Position numbers and translations under genes: made by a program. A DNA stretch of 64,000 nt from Maribacter halichondriae (lineage in GTDB: Bacteria; Bacteroidota; Bacteroidia; Flavobacteriales; Flavobacteriaceae): positions 1,618,529 through 1,682,528 of the forward strand of contig NZ_CP107030.1 in assembly GCF_027474825.1 (NCBI RefSeq), written 5' to 3'. Under the pieces are notes generated by a model. That model did not search any database. It was not told the DNA's origin and saw nothing but the letters and a program-made list of their open reading frames with translations. Of this stretch, positions 36,846 to 45,919 are shown piece by piece (position 1 is the first letter of the stretch; each line of letters begins with the position of its first letter).

Positions 36846-37249
36846 GTGGATAAGGAAAGGGTACTTCAAGAACTTCAATTCAAGGCTGTACGGAGCAGCG
36901 GTGCCGGTGGGCAACATGTGAACAAAGTATCCACAAAAATCGAGCTTTCTTTTAATCTTGAAAATTCAAACGCCCTGACCGAACAAGAGAGGGCAAGGCT
37001 TCTTTTAAAGTTGGGAAATCGGCTTACCAAAGAAAATGTTTTGCTGCTACAATGTGATGAAAGTCGCAGTCAGCACAAGAACAAAGAACTGGTCATCAAA
37101 CGTTTGTTCGAAATTCTGGAAAATGCTTTGAAAATCCCTAAAAAAGAAGAAAGACCAAGCCTAAAAGATCGGCTATCGAGAAGCGTTTGAAATCCAAAAA
37201 GAAAAATGCTGAAAAGAAAGTACGAAGAGGAAAACCGAATCTTGATTAG
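36846..37249 (+). CDS. arfB: Alternative ribosome-rescue factor B, frameshifted near the C-terminus
   Basis: ArfB (YaeJ) hydrolyses peptidyl-tRNA on ribosomes stalled without a stop codon. The GGQ motif is in SSGAGGQHVNKVSTKIEL, and CDESRSQHKNKELV is diagnostic. The start is a GTG. The frame breaks at the A run 37140-37145, one base short. Restored, the protein has 134 residues and gains the expected basic tail (KRRKTKPKRSAIEKR and RRGKPNLD) that reaches into the mRNA channel; as read it stops early at 37190. Confidence 0.85.
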
Positions 37250-37264
37250 GGTGTTTTTTTGAAA

Positions 37265-38020
37265 CTACCGTTCCTTTAAGGTTTTCAGATACTTTGCACA
37301 CCCAATAGGGTCGTCCGTATTAATAAACTCTATGCCCAAAAGTGATAATGTTTTCCATGCGGTTTCAGAATCGGGCGTAGCCCAAAACCGGAAAGGCTTG
37401 CCCATTGCGTTCGCCTTTTTTATAACAAAAGAAATTTTATCGATATCTTCTAATTGCAATTGTCCTTCACCGTTCCAAAGTGACAATTTTCTAAAACTCA
37501 AACTTACCAGTGCGATTTTTTCCAGAATAGATGGATCGCTAATCTCATCCAAACTTTGATAATCAAAATGAATAAAATCAGGATAGTTGTCATATTCAGT
37601 TGGTTTGGGCCGATTTCCAGAAATCACGATAGAGACATCATTGTTCTTTGTTATGGTGGGATAATCTTTCAACACCCGTATTATAGTTTCTAAAGTGGCA
37701 TAAGGTTCCGACTTAATGTCGATTAACAGTTGGATGGGTAGGTCTTTGATAAAATTCCTATCTATACTCCTTTGAAGTGGATCCAAGTATAGATTTCTGA
37801 GATTTCTTAATGTATCGATTTCCATAATCGTATGTGCCACGAACAACTCATTGTCTTCTAGAAATACGTCGGCCTCGATAGAGCTGGCTCCAGAAGAAAA
37901 AGCATTCCAAAAAGGAATATTTTGCAGATAATCATTATGAGAATGAATCCGAAAATCATGGCTGTTTTGCGCAACTACGTTATTTGCGATCAATACAAGA
38001 AAAAACAACCATTTCTTCAT
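37265..38020 (-). CDS. Secreted PI-PLC/glycerophosphodiester phosphodiesterase-like protein
   Basis: The 251-residue protein has a signal peptide (MKKWLFFLVLIANNVVAQ) and the phosphodiesterase opening IHSHNDYLQNIPFWNAF with SIEADVFLEDNELFVAH, which supplies metal and acid-base residues of the TIM barrel. LLIDIKSEP and FWATPDSE complete the pattern. It probably cleaves a phosphodiester lipid head group in the periplasm. The ATG at 38020 is preferred; the longer open frame to 38119 lacks a signal-like N-terminus. Confidence 0.86.
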   Translation of the reverse strand: MKKWLFFLVLIANNVVAQNSHDFRIHSHNDYLQNIPFWNAFSSGASSIEADVFLEDNELFVAHTIMEIDTLRNLRNLYLDPLQRSIDRNFIKDLPIQLLIDIKSEPYATLETIIRVLKDYPTITKNNDVSIVISGNRPKPTEYDNYPDFIHFDYQSLDEISDPSILEKIALVSLSFRKLSLWNGEGQLQLEDIDKISFVIKKANAMGKPFRFWATPDSETAWKTLSLLGIEFINTDDPIGCAKYLKTLKER

Positions 38021-38127
38021 AAGAATCTTTTTGCCAAAACAATATAAGCATTTAACGAGGTACACCAATTCATTACCAAAAAAACCGAGACTAACCAGCC
38101 TGTACGGACGGGGAGTCAAACTAAACT

Positions 38128-38174
38128 AACTCAAACTTGGCGTACAAATCGTACTTCGGTTTATGTTTTGAGTT
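38128..38174. repeat. Inverted repeat in the gap between the GDPD and phosphatase genes
   Basis: AACTCAAA (38128-38135) pairs with TTTGAGTT (38167-38174). A smaller stem GTAC-AAATC-GTAC lies inside. No U tract is present in either direction, so a role as operator or RNA structure is open. Confidence 0.35.
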
Positions 38175-38210
38175 AAGCCAATATCAATATACCATGACCA
38201 AAACTCCAAC

Positions 38211-39308
38211 TCATTGTGATATCAGGTCAAGTGGTTTGCCATGGGCTTTTGATGCATCCGGTTTAAGGCCCAAGGTCATTAAAATCGTTGGGGCGATTTG
38301 GTTGCTGTATAATTGTTTATTGATATCGATTTCGCCCTTTGGCGAAATATCCTTTCCGAAAGCTACGAGCCATACTTGTCCGGCGTTTTTAACATCACTG
38401 CCATGACCCGTCCATGTTTTCAGGGGTTCTGTGCCCCTTCCATGATCTGTGGTAATTATAAATATGGTTTTGTTCTTATAAAATGTATCCTGTTGGGTAT
38501 AATCCCAAAGTTGTTTTATCAGGGCGTCGGTATTGTTAGCAGCCTTTAAATACGCTTCATAATCCCCATCATGGGCGAAATCATCCGTTTCTCCATAGGA
38601 GATATATACTAATTCGGGATGGGCCTTTTTCATGTACTCCAACGCGTAGTGATGTGTAAAGGCATCAAGCCGGACAGTACCCCAAGGACTTGGTACTTTC
38701 GGCTGCAACTCGTTCAAGAATTTTTCACGCTCCGTTAAACTGTTTCCGGTTGCCAATTCGAAGCCCGCATTAACAGGTACTCCTGAACGCTCTTCGTTCA
38801 CGATGTACGGAAAAACATCCCAACTGCCAAAGGCTGCTATTTTGCCTTTATATCTCGCGTCATTGTTGGCAATTTCCAAAATAGTCTTATTCGGATTGGG
38901 AATTTTATCGTTGCTATCGATTCGAGCATCATCTGCCTTTCCTGTCAAGATTTCATTATAACCCGGATACGAGAACCACATTTGGTTCGTCAAATCTACC
39001 TTGCTGCCCAAGTTGCGGTTGCCATATATTTGGCCCATTTTAGAAACTTCTTTCCAGACAAAGGGCATCAGAGCTTCCCTTCTATCTTTTGGGTTTTCCC
39101 TCCAAAAGCGTTCTTTTAAATCGGTAGTGTCATGAACGTATTCTTTGTTGGTTACAAGTAGCGGGTCGGCCCCAGAAAAGAGTTCTTGCCAACGAAGACC
39201 ATCCAAGGTAATTAATACCACTTTCGGAGTTTCGGCATCTTGAGCCCAGGTTAGATGACTGCCAAGGTATAGCACCATCACAAATGCAGTTATGCTGATT
39301 TTATTCAT
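38211..39308 (-). CDS. Secreted alkaline phosphatase superfamily / phosphodiesterase-like protein
   Basis: The 365-residue exported protein (signal ending HLTWAQ-DAE) belongs to the alkaline phosphatase/sulfatase superfamily. Metal-site elements are VLITLDGLRWQELF, SYGETDDFAHDGDYEAY, and TTDHGRG with WTGHGSD. The nucleophile position is probably the serine of WFSYPGYNEIL. Related proteins are annotated as alkaline phosphatase family or nucleotide phosphodiesterases; the substrate is unknown. It lies 190 bp upstream, in transcription order, of the GDPD gene and both may release phosphate from organic sources. Confidence 0.88.
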   Translation of the reverse strand: MNKISITAFVMVLYLGSHLTWAQDAETPKVVLITLDGLRWQELFSGADPLLVTNKEYVHDTTDLKERFWRENPKDRREALMPFVWKEVSKMGQIYGNRNLGSKVDLTNQMWFSYPGYNEILTGKADDARIDSNDKIPNPNKTILEIANNDARYKGKIAAFGSWDVFPYIVNEERSGVPVNAGFELATGNSLTEREKFLNELQPKVPSPWGTVRLDAFTHHYALEYMKKAHPELVYISYGETDDFAHDGDYEAYLKAANNTDALIKQLWDYTQQDTFYKNKTIFIITTDHGRGTEPLKTWTGHGSDVKNAGQVWLVAFGKDISPKGEIDINKQLYSNQIAPTILMTLGLKPDASKAHGKPLDLISQ

Positions 39309-39332
39309 GATATATTTTCTTTGTTCGGAAAA

Positions 39333-39791
39333 TTAGACAATTTCGTCAATATAAATTTCTTCCCCGTTGAAGTAAGCTACCTCTCCGACAGATTTTCCCA
39401 AAAGCATTTGCGCCATCGGGGTGCCCGTAGAGATACAGAATACCGAAGTCTTAATATCTCTAAATTCTCCGGCAGAAATACTTAGAAAATAATTTTGTTT
39501 GGAAGTATATACCAAACTGCCCAACCGGATACTATTAGTCGGTTCATCAATATTGATCTTGTTTAAAATACCGAACATTTTTTCGGCCTCAAAAAGTTGT
39601 TTGCCAAGTTTCTCACGTTCCAATTGAATCATGGCACGCCCCGTTTCGTGTTTGTCACCTGCACTACTTTTTGTTTCTGAAGACAAAGAATGTTGAAGTT
39701 CGATTATTTGCGAATTTATTCTAGCGATTCGCTGTTCAACATACGTGTGGCAAAATTGAAATAGTGATTTCTTCAAGACTTGGGTCGTCAT
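39333..39791 (-). CDS. GreA/GreB-like elongation factor domain protein
   Basis: The 152-residue protein has an N-terminal antiparallel coiled-coil-like part (residues about 15-75, including INSQIIELQHSL and MIQLEREKLGKQLFEAEK) and a C-terminal GreA/GreB FKBP-like domain with IRLGSLVYTSKQNYFLS, TGTPMAQMLLGKSVGEVAYF. The coiled-coil tip (SSAGDKHETGR) differs from the acidic tip of true Gre factors, so whether it stimulates RNA cleavage is uncertain. The lipoprotein gene ends 7 bp upstream of its start. Confidence 0.82.
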   Translation of the reverse strand: MTTQVLKKSLFQFCHTYVEQRIARINSQIIELQHSLSSETKSSAGDKHETGRAMIQLEREKLGKQLFEAEKMFGILNKINIDEPTNSIRLGSLVYTSKQNYFLSISAGEFRDIKTSVFCISTGTPMAQMLLGKSVGEVAYFNGEEIYIDEIV

Positions 39792-39798
39792 GTCCCGA

Positions 39799-40440
39799 CT
39801 ATTCTTCAAAATGGTAGAGATCTGCCAATTTGTATACCAAAAACCCAACGACGTTACCCACTCCCTGCCCGTTATGTAACATTCGTCTCACTTCGGCCGC
39901 ATGTTCAACCTTGAAAAAATCCAAGTCGTCCGTGCCAAATTCACTGAATATATTCCATGACTTGAGTCCCTCAAGCATTTTTCGATGCGCATAGTATCGT
40001 TTATTCACATCAGCTTCCTGTTTTCCGAAGGCTTTGCTCTCTTTTTCTTTCCCGACCTTGTTTTTGGCATTCCAGTTCAAATATTCACGCTCAAGACGAC
40101 TATCGGCCATTTCTGCCTCCGCTATAATCTTGGCATAGGCCCGATGGACCAAAAAATCATAGGTATCAGCAAACCCATCGTCGTACGCAATCTCCCCAAC
40201 AGAAGGGCCAGATGCTATCTCCATATCATCGGTACTCGCGTAAAAGTCCGTGTTTTCTGAAACCATTGGATTTTCCTTTCTTAAAGCTTCTTTCCAGGCA
40301 CTCGATTTGAGTACTTCTTTCCAGGCCTTTTCGTAGCGCACGGTATATGCCTCTTTTGAGGGGCCACAAGCCGTACCAAGTAGTAGCAGACCTGACAAGA
40401 TAATAGTATAGATAGTTGATTTTAGCGTATTTTTTCCCAT
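39799..40440 (-). CDS. Hypothetical lipoprotein
   Basis: The 213-residue protein has a lipoprotein signal (TIILSGLLLLGTAC) and then a charged, helical mature part rich in E, K and Y with no motif I recognise. The ATG at 40440 is chosen because the lipobox fits there; the frame upstream is open to 40557 without a plausible signal. It probably shares a transcript with the GreA/GreB-like gene 7 bp downstream. Confidence 0.78.
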   Translation of the reverse strand: MGKNTLKSTIYTIILSGLLLLGTACGPSKEAYTVRYEKAWKEVLKSSAWKEALRKENPMVSENTDFYASTDDMEIASGPSVGEIAYDDGFADTYDFLVHRAYAKIIAEAEMADSRLEREYLNWNAKNKVGKEKESKAFGKQEADVNKRYYAHRKMLEGLKSWNIFSEFGTDDLDFFKVEHAAEVRRMLHNGQGVGNVVGFLVYKLADLYHFEE

Positions 40441-40684
40441 CTTATTTTGTTTAGAATGTAAAAAATATGACCCTGACCATGTCATTGGCTTTGTCACAAA
40501 TTTTAATCTTCGATAAGTGGGGTTAAATTCTTTTGCGTGTGTTCTGTTAAGAACCAAAGCGCAGTTTCAAGCCGTTATAACTTGAACTTTTAGGGGGAAA
40601 CAATATAGGAAGAAATTAAAATAAAGAAAGAAGAAAACGGACAATAGTTATTAAAAATCGGACGAATCTTTATAAATGAACGTA

Positions 40685-41796
40685 CTATATCAGTTCTGCT
40701 AGTTCTTTTCCAACGGTAGTGCCAATGGCAATGCCCATGCCACCTAGTCGCACACCACAAAAAACGTTGTTGTAAAGTTGCTTTACAATAGGCCTTTTTG
40801 CTTTCCGACGCCCATAATACCGCTCCATCTGGTCTCTACTTCAAAAGGAGTATCGGGCAAGATTACTTCCTTTAGCAAATCTTCTAATCTGACTTGAATC
40901 AATTGGGTCTCCCCGAACACTGTTGTTTCTTCGCCTTTGAAGTCAAGGTTTCTACCACCGCCAAGAAGAATTCGCCCGTCGATATTCCTGAAATAATAGT
41001 ACCCTTCATCCAAATGAAAAGTTCCTTTGATACGTAAATTAGCAATTGGTTTGGTTATCAGTACCTGCGCCCGGGCCGGTTGTACATCTTGGTTCACTAG
41101 TTCTGAAGCAAATCCGTTCGTGGCAATAAAAAGCTTTTTGGTCTTAAAGTCGAATACGTTGGTTTTTATTGCTACTTGGTCTTCTAGGTCCGAAAATTCC
41201 TCGACAGTTACCGAATTTAAGATGTTGATGCTACAATCGCGTGTTTTTTGCAATAATATCTCCATGAGTTTCCCGGTATCCAACTGTCCCTCGAAAATAT
41301 GGGAAATGTAGTTCTCTTGGATTTTTCCAAACCCATTGCCATCGGGAGTTTTTTGGAAGGGAAAATCCCCAAAAACAGGTTTCAGTAGCTCATTAACATA
41401 TTTTAGCTGCCCAAGACACTTTTGGTAAAGTTCGCCATTTGATTGTAAGAACAGTTCATGACCACCATAACATTGAAAATCAATGTTGCCGTCATTAAGA
41501 TTTTGACGTAGCAGTTGAATGCCCTCCCATCTTTTCTTTACGAGCTGTATGACCTCCTCTTCAGAATGATTTTTTAAATCGGAAAGTATTTCAGAAATGC
41601 TTCCGAAACAAGCAAATCCAGCATTTTTGGTGCTCGCTCCCTGGGGAAGTATTCCTTTTTCCAGAACCAATATTTTGGCTTTCGGAAAGCGGCTTCTAAG
41701 CTTCAGGGCACAGTTTAAACCAACAATACCGCTTCCCACGATGGTGAAATCGACGTTGGAGAGCCAGGTCTTATATTCCCAATAACTTAGGTTCAT
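40685..41796 (-). CDS. FAD-dependent amino-acid oxidase-type oxidoreductase, frameshifted near the end
   Basis: The DAO-family flavoenzyme has the N-terminal dinucleotide-binding loop FTIVGSGIVGLNCALKL and LEKGILPQGASTKNAG. The expected C-terminal FAD-contacting segment, VFCGVRLGGMGIAIGTTV, is encoded in another frame just downstream. The break is the T run at 40795-40799 (A on the coding strand), one base short. Restored, the protein has 370 residues. The substrate is not known. The ATG follows 11 bp after the accC terminator, so expression probably needs readthrough or a promoter I cannot see. Confidence 0.86.
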
Positions 41797-41806
41797 ATTG
41801 AGTAAT

Positions 41807-41832
41807 AAAAACTCCAGCTCGATGGCTGGAGT
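41807..41832 (-). terminator. Terminator after accC
   Basis: On the minus strand ACTCCAGC pairs with GCTGGAGT around a 6-nt loop and is followed by UUUUU-rich sequence. It lies between accC and the FAD oxidoreductase gene. Confidence 0.75.
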
Positions 41833-41839
41833 CTATATT

Positions 41840-43192
41840 CTATTCTTCCGGCTGAGGATCCATTTTGAAATCCTCCATGAATTTAGTTGTGTAGTTACCT
41901 GCTAAATAATCGGGGTGGTCCATCAATTGCCTATGAAAGGGAATTGTGGTTTTTATTCCCTCGATTACAAATTCATCCAACGCACGTTTCATTTTATTGA
42001 TGGCCTCTTCACGTGTCTGTGCGGTCGTAATCAATTTGGCTATCATCGAATCATAATTCGGCGGTATGGTATACCCACTATAGACATGGGTGTCCATTCG
42101 TACACCGTGACCTCCGGGCGTATGGAGCGTCGTAATTTTTCCCGGGGAAGGCCTAAAGTTGTTGTAGGGATCTTCGGCATTGATCCTACACTCGATGGAG
42201 TGTAGTTTAGGCGTATAGTTCTTTCCAGAAATAGGTACGCCACCGGCAACCAAGATCTGCTCACGGATCAAGTCGTAATCTATTACCTGTTCGGTTATGG
42301 GATGTTCTACCTGAATTCGGGTATTCATCTCCATAAAATAGAACTTCCTATGTTTATCCACTAAAAACTCTATCGTGCCCGCACCCTCGTATTTTATATA
42401 CTCCGCAGCCTTTACAGCTGCTTTTCCCATCGCGTCGCGAAGCTTATCGGTCATAAACGGGGAAGGCGTCTCTTCGGTCAATTTCTGATGTCTTCGTTGA
42501 ATGGAACAGTCCCTCTCTGATAAGTGACAGGCTTTACCGTATTGATCCCCTACTACCTGAATCTCGATATGCCGGGGTTCTTCGATCAATTTTTCCATGT
42601 ACATGCCGCCATTGCCGAAGGCCGCTGATGCTTCTTTTACAGCACTATTATAAAGTTCCTCCATTTCTTCCTCTTTCCACACGGCGCGCATTCCCTTTCC
42701 ACCACCACCGGCAGTAGCTTTGATCATGACCGGATAGCCCATTTTCTTGGCTACCTTTTTGGCATCGGCGACGTCTTTTAACAGTCCGTCAGATCCAGGT
42801 ACACAGGGTACTCCTGCTGCTTTCATGGTAGCCTTGGCCGTGGCCTTATCTCCCATTTTATCAATTTGGTCGCCAGACGCCCCGATAAATTTGATGTCGT
42901 GTTCGGCACAAATTCTTGAGAACTTAGCGTTTTCAGAAAGAAAACCGTAGCCAGGGTGAATGGCATCGGCATTGGTAATCTCCGCCGCTGCAATAATATT
43001 GGGTATTTTAAGATAGGATTCACTACTGGCAGCAGGTCCGATACAGACCGCTTCATCGGCAAAACGAACGTGAAGGCTCTCTTCGTCTGCCTTTGAATAG
43101 ACCGCAACCGTTTTTATGCCCATCTCTTTGCATGTGCGGATTACACGTAATGCTATCTCACCTCGATTCGCAATCAATATTTTTTTGAACAT
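41840..43192 (-). CDS. accC: Acetyl-CoA carboxylase, biotin carboxylase subunit
   Basis: AccC carboxylates the biotin of AccB at the expense of ATP and bicarbonate. The 450-residue ATP-grasp protein begins [19 protein letters not shown], with the glycine-rich loop [14 protein letters not shown] and [15 protein letters not shown]. The ATG at 43192 gives the family start; the frame upstream to 43231 reads through GGAATTT repeats and is spurious. It lies 82 bp after accB, with a perfect 18-bp hairpin between. Confidence 0.96.
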   Translation of the reverse strand: MFKKILIANRGEIALRVIRTCKEMGIKTVAVYSKADEESLHVRFADEAVCIGPAASSESYLKIPNIIAAAEITNADAIHPGYGFLSENAKFSRICAEHDIKFIGASGDQIDKMGDKATAKATMKAAGVPCVPGSDGLLKDVADAKKVAKKMGYPVMIKATAGGGGKGMRAVWKEEEMEELYNSAVKEASAAFGNGGMYMEKLIEEPRHIEIQVVGDQYGKACHLSERDCSIQRRHQKLTEETPSPFMTDKLRDAMGKAAVKAAEYIKYEGAGTIEFLVDKHRKFYFMEMNTRIQVEHPITEQVIDYDLIREQILVAGGVPISGKNYTPKLHSIECRINAEDPYNNFRPSPGKITTLHTPGGHGVRMDTHVYSGYTIPPNYDSMIAKLITTAQTREEAINKMKRALDEFVIEGIKTTIPFHRQLMDHPDYLAGNYTTKFMEDFKMDPQPEE

Positions 43193-43213
43193 AACTGTCT
43201 GAAATTCCAAGCT

Positions 43214-43258
43214 CCAAATTCCAAATTCCAAAAAAATAGCTTGGAATTTGGAATTTGG
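43214..43258. repeat. Perfect 18-bp hairpin of GGAATTT repeats between accB and accC
   Basis: Bases 43214-43231 and 43241-43258 are exact inverted copies made of TTGGAATTTGGAATTTGG, with a 9-nt loop. Tandem GGAATTT units of this sort recur in many flavobacterial genomes as intergenic repeats. Here the structure lies in the operon mRNA between the accB stop and the accC start. Confidence 0.75.
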
Positions 43259-43273
43259 AATTTGATTATTTAC

Positions 43274-43762
43274 TTAGGATGGATCTACCAAAAACAACGG
43301 TTGGTCAAACTCTACCGGAGAGGAATCTTCAACCAGAACCTTGACAATTTTACCGGACACCTCAGATTCTATGTCGTTGAACAACTTCATCGCCTCGATG
43401 ACACAAAGCACATCTCCCTTATTGATGTCGCTACCGACCTCGACGAACGACGGTTTATCTGGAGACGGTTTGCGATAGAATGTTCCGATGATGGGCGACT
43501 TGATGGTAATGTATTTTGAATCGTCATCTTTGGATTCTTTGGCCGATGCATCCGTTGCAGGACTTTCGGCTGTCTGAATCGGTGCCGCCGGAGCTACAGG
43601 AGCTTGTGCCATTGGAATCTGTTGTACGTACGTAGTTTCTGAATGGCTATCGCCTGAACCGGTCTTGATGGTAATCTTCAGATCTTCCATCTCCAATTTT
43701 ACCTCGCTTGCCCCTGATTTGGCCACAAACTTTATAAGGCTTTGAATGTCTTTAATATCCAT
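43274..43762 (-). CDS. accB: Acetyl-CoA carboxylase, biotin carboxyl carrier protein
   Basis: AccB carries the biotin moved between the carboxylase and transferase sites. The 162-residue protein has an N-terminal domain (MDIKDIQSLIKFVAKSG), an Ala/Pro-rich linker (about residues 40-75) and the C-terminal biotinyl domain with the modified lysine in VIEAMKLFNDIES. It follows fabH by 31 bp. Confidence 0.96.
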   Translation of the reverse strand: MDIKDIQSLIKFVAKSGASEVKLEMEDLKITIKTGSGDSHSETTYVQQIPMAQAPVAPAAPIQTAESPATDASAKESKDDDSKYITIKSPIIGTFYRKPSPDKPSFVEVGSDINKGDVLCVIEAMKLFNDIESEVSGKIVKVLVEDSSPVEFDQPLFLVDPS

Positions 43763-43793
43763 GGAATTTATTTTTGTTTAGCAATTGGTTCTC

Positions 43794-44792
43794 TTATTTT
43801 GAATAGGCCCATTTTAAATATATGGATCCCCAGGTAAACCCTCCTCCAAAGGCGGCAAATACCAGATTATCGCCTTTTTTGAGCTGGTCTTCATAGTCGT
43901 TCAACAATAGCGGAAGCGTGGCCGATGTTGTATTGCCGTACCGCTGAATGTTCATCATTACTTTATCGTTATCGAGGCCCATTCTTTTTGCCGTGGCATC
44001 GATGATACGTTTATTGGCCTGGTGCGGTACCAGCCAAGACACGTCGGTATCCTCTAAATTGTTACGCTCCATAATAGTTGCCGCAACTTCGGCCATGTTC
44101 GATACCGCAAATTTGAAAACCGTTCTTCCGTCTTGGTAAATAAAGTGTTTCCTTTCCTTAACGGTTTCAATGGATGCTGGCAACAAAGACCCACCTGCGT
44201 CCATACCTAAAAAAGGTCTCCCCGAGCCGTCGGCCCTGAGATATTCATCTTGTATACCCAAGCCCTCTTGATTAGGCTCGAAAAGTACGGCCCCCGCCCC
44301 ATCGCCGAAAATGATACAGGTCGTTCTGTCTGTATAATCGATGATCGATGACATTTTATCGGCCCCTATCAAAAGTATTTTTTTATATCTGCCCGACTCT
44401 ATAAATCCTGCCGCGGTCGACATACCGAAAAGAAAACTTGAACAAGCCGCTAAAAGATCATACGCAAAAGCATTTGTGGCCCCGATTTCCGATGCGACGA
44501 ATGCAGCGGTCGAAGCGACCATACTATCGGGCGTAGCTGTGGCAACAATGACTAAATCTATTTCCTTTGGATCGACACTGTGTTTTTCGAAAAGATTTTG
44601 GACCGCTTTGATCGCCAAATATGAACTACCGGAACCTTCTTCGGGTTTTAATATTCTTCTTTCCTTGATTCCGGTTCGTGAGGTAATCCATTCATCATTG
44701 GTCTCTACCATACCCTCCAACATTTTGTTGGTCAATACAAATTTCGGAACATAGGCCCCTACAGCGGTAATGGCTGCCGATAATTTCCCCAT
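43794..44792 (-). CDS. fabH: 3-oxoacyl-ACP synthase III
   Basis: FabH starts fatty acid synthesis by condensing acyl-CoA with malonyl-ACP. The 332-residue enzyme has the triad: Cys117 in DLLAACSSFLFG, His in WLVPHQANKRIID, Asn in QRYGNTTSAT. The ATG at 44792 gives MGKLSAAITAVGAYVP. The frame upstream is open to 44921 but not plausible. plsX, usual between rpmF and fabH in many bacteria, is absent here. A terminator-like hairpin lies between rpmF and fabH, so fabH may have its own promoter. Confidence 0.95.
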   Translation of the reverse strand: MGKLSAAITAVGAYVPKFVLTNKMLEGMVETNDEWITSRTGIKERRILKPEEGSGSSYLAIKAVQNLFEKHSVDPKEIDLVIVATATPDSMVASTAAFVASEIGATNAFAYDLLAACSSFLFGMSTAAGFIESGRYKKILLIGADKMSSIIDYTDRTTCIIFGDGAGAVLFEPNQEGLGIQDEYLRADGSGRPFLGMDAGGSLLPASIETVKERKHFIYQDGRTVFKFAVSNMAEVAATIMERNNLEDTDVSWLVPHQANKRIIDATAKRMGLDNDKVMMNIQRYGNTTSATLPLLLNDYEDQLKKGDNLVFAAFGGGFTWGSIYLKWAYSK

Positions 44793-44962
44793 TCTAAAGT
44801 TGATTTTAGACCAAAAAGCTTTTAAAAATGCTTCAAAAGTCGGGAAAATTAGTGATTTCTCAAGACTTTTTAATGAAAAACCCTTCTTTTTGGAGCATTT
44901 TGATTCTAACTTGATTGTCAAGTGGTAACTGGCCGTATTTTTTCGTTTACATTACCAAAAAG

Positions 44963-44994
44963 CAAAAAAAACTCCCACCTTTTACAGCGGGAGT
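44963..44994 (-). terminator. Terminator-like hairpin between rpmF and fabH
   Basis: On the minus strand ACTCCCGC pairs with GGTGGGAGT-type sequence (one G:U) and is followed by eight or nine U. It may reduce transcription from rpmF into fabH. Confidence 0.7.
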
Positions 44995-45016
44995 CGTATT
45001 TGATTTTATTTTTTAT

Positions 45017-45214
45017 CTATGCCTCAGCTTCCTCGGTCTTATCGATCAAGACCTGACCTTTATAATATAATTTCCCCTCGTGCCAATGTGCTCTGTGGTA
45101 CAAATGCATTTCGCCAGTAGTCGGGTCCGTTGCCAATGTAGGTGCTACGGCTTTATAGTGCGTTCTTCTTTTATCCCTTCTGGTCCTTGATATTTTTCTT
45201 TTAGGATGTGCCAT
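45017..45214 (-). CDS. rpmF: 50S ribosomal protein L32
   Basis: The 65-residue protein opens with [20 protein letters not shown], the L32 signature, and includes [18 protein letters not shown]. It has no cysteines, so it is the zinc-independent form. It begins 6 bp after DUF177, the usual pairing. Confidence 0.97.
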   Translation of the reverse strand: MAHPKRKISRTRRDKRRTHYKAVAPTLATDPTTGEMHLYHRAHWHEGKLYYKGQVLIDKTEEAEA

Positions 45215-45220
45215 TGTAAA

Positions 45221-45751
45221 TTATTTATCCGTTAATAGTTTTTTTAAAGCATCCCATCGGGGATCATTATCTTCTTTATTTTCTCTTGATTCTTTTGGTT
45301 GTAGCGCCTTTAGCCTATCCAATACTTCCGATTGTAAAGTGCCATCGGCAATACCTGGGTGCACTCTTTTCTGCGGAACGGCCAAAACCAACATCTCGTA
45401 AACGTATTGTGCGATGTTAACCTGATGTTCGCCATGGGGAATAATCAATATTTCGTCGTCATCGTCATTGAAATCATCCCCAAATTTCACGACCAGTTGT
45501 AATTCAGCCTCGATTGGCTGATCATACGCTTCGCTCGAAATATCACAATTGACATTCACCGTGCCCTTGGCATGAAATTCCAATTCGAGCATCGTACTCG
45601 TCTTGTTCAATTGCACGTTCAAATCGATATTCGTATCATTGAACTCATCGTACCCAAAAGATTCAAAGAACTTGTTTTCGATTACGTAATCAAACTGGTG
45701 TTTTCCTTGCTTTAACCCTGAGAAAGGAATACTGTATTCCTTATGCTTCAT
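45221..45751 (-). CDS. DUF177 (YceD) family protein
   Basis: The 176-residue protein belongs to the YceD/DUF177 family, which sits with rpmF across bacteria and has been linked to 23S rRNA processing. Recognisable parts are VNVNCDISSEAYDQPI, where the usual CxxC pair is reduced to one cysteine, an acidic stretch GDDFNDDDDEILII, and a C-terminal NDPRWDALKKLL. It heads the DUF177-rpmF operon behind a strong promoter. Confidence 0.9.
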   Translation of the reverse strand: MKHKEYSIPFSGLKQGKHQFDYVIENKFFESFGYDEFNDTNIDLNVQLNKTSTMLELEFHAKGTVNVNCDISSEAYDQPIEAELQLVVKFGDDFNDDDDEILIIPHGEHQVNIAQYVYEMLVLAVPQKRVHPGIADGTLQSEVLDRLKALQPKESRENKEDNDPRWDALKKLLTDK

Positions 45752-45819
45752 CCTTTACAACACTAATTTAACATAAACACCATTTTAATAAGGCTTGCCA
45801 GCCGTCAAGAAGGCGGGTG

Positions 45820-45849
45820 CAAAGATACTATTATTTTGATAAATGCCAA
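45820..45849 (-). promoter_or_regulatory. Promoter of the DUF177-rpmF operon
   Basis: On the minus strand TTG (45849-45847) and TATCTTTG (45827-45820) are 19 bp apart, a full match to the Bacteroidota consensus, and CACC follows at the likely start site. Confidence 0.78.
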
Positions 45850-45919
45850 TTTATAGAAAGTAAAATAACAGTAGATGAATGAATTTACAAGATTGAAGCG
45901 CTATCTCAATTTACATCAA

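Noticed and set aside
43205-43262. Coding extension of accC through the GGAATTT repeats
   Set aside because: The peptide it gives is the translation of a dispersed repeat; AccC starts at [12 protein letters not shown].
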